Positions 58,826-64,000 of a stretch of 64,000 nt of DNA are shown here, piece after piece (within the stretch, counting starts at the first letter, position 1; the number at the start of each line of letters is the position of its first letter). This DNA comes from Streptomyces sp. AV19 (GTDB lineage Bacteria; Actinomycetota; Actinomycetes; Streptomycetales; Streptomycetaceae). The stretch is taken from the NCBI RefSeq assembly GCF_015999245.1, contig NZ_JAEAMR010000018.1:163543-227542 (forward strand), read 5' to 3'. Both the position numbers and the translations under genes were made by a program. The notes below the pieces were generated by a model. It was not told the DNA's origin, searched no databases, and worked only from the letters and a program-made list of their open reading frames with translations.

Positions 58826-61261
58826 ATGACGCACTACATCCGGGAGTTGGCGGAGGTCACCCGCGAGGACGGCGGGACGGTGGGCGGGAAGGCCGCCCGG
58901 CTGGGCGAGGCGGCCGCGGCCGGGCTGCCCGTACCGGCCGGGTTCGTCGTCGCCGGCGCGGCCTACCGGGACTTCCTCGGCCATCACGGCATCGGCGGTG
59001 ACGACCCCCGGCGGCTGGGCGAACTGATCCGCGCCGCCGAGGTCCCCGAGGCGATCGCCCGGGGCATCACCGACGCGTACCGGAAGCTGGGCGCCCCCAG
59101 GGTGGCCGTGCGGTCCTCGGCCACCGTCGAGGACCTGGCGGACGCCTCGTTCGCCGGGCAGTACGACACCTTCCTCGGCGTCGAGGGCGAGGAGGATGTC
59201 GTCGCGGCGGTCCGCGCGTGCTGGGCCTCGCTGTGGACGGCCCGCGCCACCGACTACCGGCTCCGCCGGCAGCCCGGGGAAGCGGCGGAGGCCGTGATGG
59301 GCGTGCTGGTGATGCCCATGGTGGACGCCCGGTGGGCCGGGGTGCTGTTCACCGCGGACCCGGTCACCGGCCGCCGCGACCGGATCACCGTGGACGCGGT
59401 GGAGGGGCTGGGCGAGGCGCTGGTGTCCGGGCGGGCCACGGGCGTGACCCACGTCGTGGACCGCGCCGACGGGCGGCTGCTGAGCGAGCACCCCTCCCTG
59501 CCGGCCGCCGAACTCGACCAGTTGGTGCGCCTGGCCGAGCGGGTAGAGGCGCTCTTCGGCGGACCCCAGGACATCGAGTGGGCCTGCGCCGGGGGCCGCT
59601 GCTGGCTGCTGCAGGCCCGCCCGATGACGGGACTGCCCGACGCGCGGGAGGATGACGCACGGGAGGACGGCCCGGCGGCGTCCGCCCCGCGCAAACCGCC
59701 CTCCCGCCGCGAGCTGCGCAAGGCCCGGGTCGCCCTGGCCCAGGCCGAGCACTATCCCGTGCCGCATTACCCGATGGACTGTTCGGTCTTCCTGCGTCCC
59801 GTCGTGGAGACCTGTCTGGGCGTGCTGCGGAGGGCCGGAGTCGACGCCGGGGAACCCGGGCGGGTGCTCGTCGGCGTGGAGGACGCCGCCGTACGGCTCG
59901 TACCGCCCGGCGTCCGGCCCACGCCGCGCGTCGTCCTGGGCCTGCCGCTCCTGGCACCCAAAGCCCTTGCCCTGACGGGCAGTTCGTCGGCCGAGTGGAC
60001 CGAGGAGTGCCGCCGGACCCTGATGCCGCTGGTCGAGCGCATCGACGGGGAGGAACTGGCGGACCTCACCGACCGGGACCTCACCGACCGGCTCGCCCAA
60101 GTGCGCGGTGTCCTCGGGCAGCTGGTGGCCCCGCGCTTCGGGGCGCTGCCGCGCGGCATGATCGCCGACGCGTCCCTGTCGCTGTGGCTGCGGGCCGCCT
60201 TCGGCGCCGAGGAGGGCGGACGGCTCCACGCCGACCTCCTCTCCGGCGTCCCCACGCTGATCGGCGAGGCCGACCGTGAACTGGCCGGACTCGCCGCCCG
60301 CATCCACCGCGAGCCCGAGTTGCGGGAGATCTACGAGCGGTGTCCCGCAGAGGAGATCGATGCCCGCCTGTCGGAGGGACCGGCCGGCCGTGCCCTGCTG
60401 ACCGACCTGCGCCGCCATCTGGCGCGCCTGGGCTACCGGATGACCTCGACGCCGTCGCTGGGCTCGCCCACCCTGCGGGACTCCCCGCAGATCCTCCACG
60501 GCCTGCTGCTCAGCCTCTCGCGCGCGGCGGAAGCGGAGCCGTCGGCGGTTCCGGGCGGTGCGGACCGCATGGCGGCGGCCCGGACCGTCGTGACGTCCGC
60601 CCGCGGCCCCCGCGGACGCCTGTTCGGCCGGCTGGCCCTGCGCAGACTGCCCGCCGCCCGCGCCCACGCCGCCTTCCGCGAGGACAGCCACTTCTACCTC
60701 GTCACGGGCCTGGGGGTGCTCCGCCTCCTGCTGCTGGAACGAGGCCGGCGCCTGGTGGAGCGCGGCTCTCTCGACCGCCCCGAGGACGTCTTCCTCCTCG
60801 AACTCCCCGAGACGGACGGCGAACCGGAGCCCACCCGCGCCCTGGCCGCCGACCGCAAACGCCGCCGCGCCGCCGTCCTGCGCGACTACAACCCCGTCCC
60901 GCCCGACCTGCTGGCGGCCCTCGCCGCCGCCGGTGGCGCGGGCATCAACGGCATCGCGGCAAGCCGCGGTACGGCCACCGGACCGGTACGCGTCATCAGC
61001 GGCCCCGCGGAGTTCCACCGCATGACCGAGGGCGACGTCCTGGTCTGCCCGTACACCAACCCCGGCTGGACGCCGCTGTTCCGGCTGGCCCGGGCGGTGG
61101 TCACCGACACCGGGGGGCTGGGCTCGCACGCCGCGGTCGTGGCCCGCGAGTACGGCATCCCGGCGGTCATGGGCACGGTCGGCGCGACGCGTGCGCTCCG
61201 CGACGGCCAGTACGTCCGGGTGGACGGAACGGCCGGGACGGTCGGCGTGGTCGGGGGGTGA
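58826..61261 (+). CDS. Rifampicin-phosphotransferase-like dikinase (PEP-utilising family)
   Basis: An 811-residue phosphotransfer enzyme. Residues about 1-290 form a PPDK-type ATP-grasp domain (GGTVGGKAARLGEAAAAGLP, VRSSATVEDLADASFAGQYD). Residues about 320-700 form a large helical middle domain. Residues about 715-811 are the swivelling phosphohistidine domain with GGLGSHAAVVAREYGIPAVM and His768. The His domain lies at the C-terminus and there is no PEP-binding barrel. That order is that of rifampicin phosphotransferase, not PEP synthase, so the enzyme probably moves the beta-phosphate of ATP to a hydroxyl of a substrate held by the middle domain. It starts three bases after the cyclase stop. 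Whether it modifies the terpenoid, an intermediate or a foreign antibiotic is open. Confidence 0.82.
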   Translation: MTHYIRELAEVTREDGGTVGGKAARLGEAAAAGLPVPAGFVVAGAAYRDFLGHHGIGGDDPRRLGELIRAAEVPEAIARGITDAYRKLGAPRVAVRSSATVEDLADASFAGQYDTFLGVEGEEDVVAAVRACWASLWTARATDYRLRRQPGEAAEAVMGVLVMPMVDARWAGVLFTADPVTGRRDRITVDAVEGLGEALVSGRATGVTHVVDRADGRLLSEHPSLPAAELDQLVRLAERVEALFGGPQDIEWACAGGRCWLLQARPMTGLPDAREDDAREDGPAASAPRKPPSRRELRKARVALAQAEHYPVPHYPMDCSVFLRPVVETCLGVLRRAGVDAGEPGRVLVGVEDAAVRLVPPGVRPTPRVVLGLPLLAPKALALTGSSSAEWTEECRRTLMPLVERIDGEELADLTDRDLTDRLAQVRGVLGQLVAPRFGALPRGMIADASLSLWLRAAFGAEEGGRLHADLLSGVPTLIGEADRELAGLAARIHREPELREIYERCPAEEIDARLSEGPAGRALLTDLRRHLARLGYRMTSTPSLGSPTLRDSPQILHGLLLSLSRAAEAEPSAVPGGADRMAAARTVVTSARGPRGRLFGRLALRRLPAARAHAAFREDSHFYLVTGLGVLRLLLLERGRRLVERGSLDRPEDVFLLELPETDGEPEPTRALAADRKRRRAAVLRDYNPVPPDLLAALAAAGGAGINGIAASRGTATGPVRVISGPAEFHRMTEGDVLVCPYTNPGWTPLFRLARAVVTDTGGLGSHAAVVAREYGIPAVMGTVGATRALRDGQYVRVDGTAGTVGVVGG

Positions 61262-61390
61262 CCGTGGCCGGCGGGCGACAGCCCGGAAACCCTGACGTGA
61301 TGTCAGGAACGACCCCGGCACCGGATCAGGGACGCGTCAGGGGCGGATGAGGGCCGTTCCCCGATGGCGGGTCGGAGGCGCGCCGGAATC

Positions 61391-62611
61391 ATGATCGTCA
61401 TGACTTCGACCTTCCCGTCCCGCCGCGCCCTCGTCGGCGCCACGCTGACCGCCGCCCTGCTCGCGGGTGTTGGTGCCCCCGCCGCGTTCGCGGCCGCGCC
61501 GCCGCCGAGGACCGCCGTGGCGACCCCCGCCGTACCCCCGCTCGACAGGGCGGCCCTGCGGGCGGCGATCTCCGATCTGGACCATCCGCAGGCGACGGCC
61601 GCCCAGTTGAGGGTCGGCGGCAAGGCGGGGAGCTGGTACGGCACGGCGGGTGTCGCGGACCGGAGAACGGGCGCGCCGGTGCGGCCGGACGACACCTTCC
61701 GGGCGGGCAGCGTCACCAAGGCCTTCGTGGCGACGGCGGTGCTGCAGCTGTCGGCGGAGGGCCGGGTGGATCTGGACAGGCCGGTCCAGGACTACCTGCC
61801 GGGCCTGCTCCCCAGGAGCTACGCGCCGGTCAAGGTCTCCCAGCTCCTCGACCACACCAGCGGTCTGCCGAACGAGGTCGGCGGCCCGGAGATCAAGACC
61901 CCGGAGCAGATCCTCGAGCACCGCTACGACCGGTGGACGCCGAAGAAGATCGTGGCCACCCTGCCCGACGGCCCGATGAAGTTCACCCCGGGCACCAAGC
62001 AGGAGTACCGGGGCATGAACTACGTCCTGGCGGCCCTGCTCGTCGAGAAGGTGACGGGCAGGCCGTACGGGAAGGTGATCGGCCAGCGCATCCTGCGCCC
62101 GCTGGGTCTGCGCCACACCTCGTTCCCGGGCGACGACCCGAAGATCCACGGCCCGCACGTCCACGGCTACCTGGCGATGTCGGACGGCACCCTGCGGGAC
62201 GCGACGGAGTACGACCAGTCCGAGGCGTGGGGCGAGGGCGAACTGATCTCCACGACCGGCGACTTGGAGCGCTTCATCACGGCCCTGTTCGCCCCCGGCA
62301 AGCTGCTGCCGAAGGCGACGCTGGACAAGATGTTCACGCTGCCGGGCAGCGAGGTGCGGATGGTGGACGGCTCCCCGGCCAGATTCGGCATGGGCCTCCA
62401 GACGGTCACCGTGAACGGTGTGACGCTGTGGGGCAAGACGGGCGAGCGGTACGGCTACAACTCGGGAGTGTTCGCGACCCGCGACCTCCGGCGCACGGTC
62501 GCCTACTCCTGGACGCCCACGCACCGGGACATGTCGCAGCAGGAGATGGTGCTGCGGATCGCGAACGCGGTCACCAAGCCGGTGCCGCCGGCCGTTCCCG
62601 CCGGGCGGTAA
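61391..62611 (+). CDS. Secreted serine hydrolase, beta-lactamase class C / D-Ala-D-Ala peptidase family
   Basis: A 406-residue exported enzyme with a signal peptide ending near FAAA at about residue 35. Motif 1 SVTK is at residues 107-110 and motif 3 KTG in LWGKTGERYGYN near 350. Motif 2, usually YxN, reads EYRGMNY near 206, so the Asn position is shifted or altered. HTSGLPNE is typical of the family. It would act on cell-wall peptides, D-amino-acid peptides or esters outside the cell. ATG 61400 is an alternative start. It begins 129 bp after the dikinase gene and is probably outside the cluster. Confidence 0.87.
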   Translation: MIVMTSTFPSRRALVGATLTAALLAGVGAPAAFAAAPPPRTAVATPAVPPLDRAALRAAISDLDHPQATAAQLRVGGKAGSWYGTAGVADRRTGAPVRPDDTFRAGSVTKAFVATAVLQLSAEGRVDLDRPVQDYLPGLLPRSYAPVKVSQLLDHTSGLPNEVGGPEIKTPEQILEHRYDRWTPKKIVATLPDGPMKFTPGTKQEYRGMNYVLAALLVEKVTGRPYGKVIGQRILRPLGLRHTSFPGDDPKIHGPHVHGYLAMSDGTLRDATEYDQSEAWGEGELISTTGDLERFITALFAPGKLLPKATLDKMFTLPGSEVRMVDGSPARFGMGLQTVTVNGVTLWGKTGERYGYNSGVFATRDLRRTVAYSWTPTHRDMSQQEMVLRIANAVTKPVPPAVPAGR

Positions 62612-62733
62612 CCGGGCCGGACAGCGGACGGCACGGCACGGCACGGCACACAACCTCACCCCTGTTTCACACGTCTTCGATCTGGTGCACTCCACACTTC
62701 CACGCACCCGAACAGGACAAAAGAGGTTATTTC

Positions 62734-63660
62734 TTGCTGTGTTCCGTATGCCAGACAGCTCTGGCAGTGAGCCGAACAGGACGCTGTGCCGCATGTGAAG
62801 GGACGGTCGCCCCGGAGGCCGGTGCCCCGGCCGCGCCGCCGCACCCCTACGGGCCCGAGTCCCTGTCCGCCTACGCCACCCCGCCCGTCCCGCCCGTCCC
62901 GCCCGTCCCGCCCGCGCAGAATCAGCCCCACCCCGCCCCTCCGGCGTACGCCCCGCCCCGGCAGTACACCCCCGCACCGCGCCTCGCCTCCCCCCAGGGC
63001 CTCTCGCGGGCGGTCGTCGTGCTGCTGGGCGTCTGCGCGCTGACCGACGTGTTCTCGCTCTTCGCCGGCGCCACCATGTTCGGGGTGTCGACCGACGTCA
63101 TCGACAACGGCGTCGACTCCGTCGCGCAGAGCGACCTCGACCGCTCGGACCTGCTCCAGGCCGCCGCCGGGTTCCTGCAGACGCTCGCGCTGCTGGCCAC
63201 GGCCGTCGTCTTCGTCGTCTGGTTCCACCGGGTGCGGACGAACGCGGAGGTCTTCCGGCCGGACGGGCACCGGATGCGCCGGGGCTGGACGATCTGGGGC
63301 TGGATCACGCCCGTGGTCAACCTCTGGTTCCCGAAGAAGCTCGCCGACGACGTGTGGGCCGCGAGCCTGCCGTACGAGCCGGACGGCTCTCTCCGCCGCG
63401 CGTCGCGCGCGGTCATGGGCTGGTGGTGGGGCCTGTGGCTCGCCACCCTCGCCCTGGGCCGGGCGGGCGGTCGGATGTACTTCAAAGCCGAGACCTTCGA
63501 GGAGATCCGCACCGCCACCGGCGTACTGCTGGTCGCCGACGTCGTCGACATCGTGGCAGCCGTCGTCGCCGCGCTCTTCGTGCTCCGGCTGACCGCCCTC
63601 CAGAACGAGAAGGCGTATCAGGGGCCCATGATCCCGTTCCCGGCGTCCCCCGTCATGTGA
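62734..63660 (+). CDS. DUF4328 membrane protein with N-terminal zinc ribbon
   Basis: A 308-residue protein. The start is TTG 62734, eight bases after AGAGG, giving MLCSVCQTALAVSRTGRCAAC, a two-CxxC zinc ribbon. A Pro/Ala-rich linker follows (residues about 30-85), then the DUF4328 membrane region with several helices: SRAVVVLLGVCALTDVFSLF, ALLATAVVFVVWFHRVRTNA and GWTIWGWITPVVNLWFPKKL, the last being the family hallmark. The function of DUF4328 is unknown. It is common in Streptomyces. Confidence 0.88.
   Translation: MLCSVCQTALAVSRTGRCAACEGTVAPEAGAPAAPPHPYGPESLSAYATPPVPPVPPVPPAQNQPHPAPPAYAPPRQYTPAPRLASPQGLSRAVVVLLGVCALTDVFSLFAGATMFGVSTDVIDNGVDSVAQSDLDRSDLLQAAAGFLQTLALLATAVVFVVWFHRVRTNAEVFRPDGHRMRRGWTIWGWITPVVNLWFPKKLADDVWAASLPYEPDGSLRRASRAVMGWWWGLWLATLALGRAGGRMYFKAETFEEIRTATGVLLVADVVDIVAAVVAALFVLRLTALQNEKAYQGPMIPFPASPVM
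62881..62916 (+). repeat. 9-bp tandem repeat encoding Pro-Pro-Val
   Basis: Four successive copies of about CCGCCCGTC encode PPVPPVPPVPPA in the linker of the DUF4328 protein. Copy number is likely to vary between strains. Confidence 0.7.
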
Positions 63661-63689
63661 GCCGCCCCTCCCCCACCGGCCCCCACGGG

Positions 63690-63706
63690 GGGGGGCTCAA
63701 CCCCCC
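63690..63706 (+). terminator. G6/C6 hairpin after the DUF4328 gene
   Basis: A run of Gs pairs with CCCCCC across a short CTCAA loop about 30 bp after the stop codon and is followed by more AT-rich sequence. It is probably the terminator of the DUF4328 gene. Confidence 0.55.
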
Positions 63707-63802
63707 AGCCCTGATTGTCCATTTATGGCTTGTTGATCGTTTATACAGCGGCACCGACGATGGTCGAGACCAGTACGCAAAGGACGTACACCGTTCCTAA
63801 TC

Positions 63803-63841
63803 AGTGAGCAGGAGTGAGTCTTGGACTCATTCCTGCTCACT
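63803..63841. terminator. 18-bp stem, 3-base loop hairpin
   Basis: AGTGAGCAGGAGTGAGTC pairs with its reverse complement across TTG, with a single mismatch that is a G-U wobble in RNA. It is one of the longest inverted repeats in the window, suited to a bidirectional terminator, although a recombination site cannot be excluded. Confidence 0.6.
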
Positions 63842-63843
63842 GC

Positions 63844-63870
63844 GGACATCCCGAACGGTTGTGGATGTCC
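63844..63870. repeat. 8-bp inverted repeat GGACATCC / GGATGTCC
   Basis: A perfect 8-bp stem with an 11-base loop directly follows the long hairpin, so the two form a tandem stem-loop array at the end of the window. Confidence 0.5.
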
Positions 63871-64000
63871 TGGTTGCCCGCGTACTCGCCGCGTCCGGCG
63901 GCACGGATCGTGTCCGTGGTCCGGGGATGCGGGGGCGGGGTCCCTCACGCCCAGGGGCACGCCGGTCGGCCTGGACGGTCCGATGCCCGTGCACATCGCT

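Larger units (their letters stand above)
63707..64000. other. Terminal stretch without a supported gene
   Basis: AT-richer sequence from 63713 to 63840 followed by GC-rich sequence to the window end. Open minus-strand frames cross it, but they run through two strong hairpins and show no known protein. It may be the 3' flank of a gene that lies beyond the window. Confidence 0.45.

Noticed and set aside
58826..61261. Phosphoenolpyruvate synthase
   Set aside because: The phosphohistidine domain is at the C-terminus and the PEP-binding barrel is missing, so the order fits rifampicin phosphotransferase instead.
63697..63996. Minus-strand 99-residue frame at the window end
   Set aside because: It runs through two strong hairpins and shows no conserved sequence.

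Overview
This window reads as a stretch of a Streptomyces (or close relative) chromosome. Base composition is very GC-rich, many starts are GTG or TTG, and antisense frames stay open over kilobases. Most recognisable families are Streptomyces-typical: DUF6458, DUF4328, tandem-AsnC regulator, F420 enzyme, CtaD/CtaF/QcrB paralogues. No rRNA, tRNA, CRISPR array or intact insertion sequence was seen.

Layout. (1) 74-12669, minus strand: a tight four-gene operon encoding a ComEC-like metallo-beta-lactamase-fold hydrolase followed by three very large proteins. One carries a DUF6603-like region plus a C-terminal beta-propeller; the other two are unrecognised. (2) 13676-17986: a glycosyltransferase, a secreted protein, and a coupled pair made of an unknown zinc-ribbon protein and a Rieske oxygenase. 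(3) 18067-24657: a TetR regulator with a perfect palindromic operator, a frameshifted divergent membrane gene, a membrane NACHT NTPase, a Cys-rich metal-binding protein, and remnants of a TPP enzyme and an F420 oxidoreductase. (4) 24866-29335: secondary respiratory genes (ctaD, ctaF, a qcrB paralogue) and a hemerythrin-like protein. (5) 29446-33798: a CoA-transferase / hydroxyacyl-CoA (carnitine-type) dehydrogenase / acetoacetate decarboxylase catabolic operon with a divergent LysR regulator. (6) 33988-41090: miscellaneous genes (ATPase, hemerythrin, DsbA-like, IMPase, tandem AsnC, methyltransferase, GNAT) and a multiply frameshifted pseudogene. (7) 41416-48723: an SGNH lipoprotein plus acyltransferase, a two-component system flanked by two GerMN-like lipoproteins, a cation/proton antiporter and a VOC protein.

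(8) 48752-61261 is the most striking region: an apparent terpenoid or meroterpenoid biosynthetic cluster. It holds two P450s (divergent), a trans-polyprenyl diphosphate synthase, a UbiA prenyltransferase fused to a MenG/UbiE-like methyltransferase, a 1089-residue tandem-duplicated TPP enzyme with complementary decay of its two halves, a small integral membrane protein resembling the Pyr4/PaxB terpene cyclases, and a rifampicin-phosphotransferase-like dikinase. The genes from 50410 to 61261 run on one strand with short gaps behind a good TTGACG-17-TAGGCT promoter. A plausible logic is: make a C20 or longer prenyl donor, attach it to an acceptor and C-methylate it, cyclise the chain in the membrane, oxidise it by P450, and use the TPP and dikinase proteins to make or activate the acceptor or decorate the product. 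The product cannot be read from the sequence.

(9) 61391-63660: a secreted serine beta-lactamase-like hydrolase and a DUF4328 membrane protein, followed by strong hairpins up to the window end.
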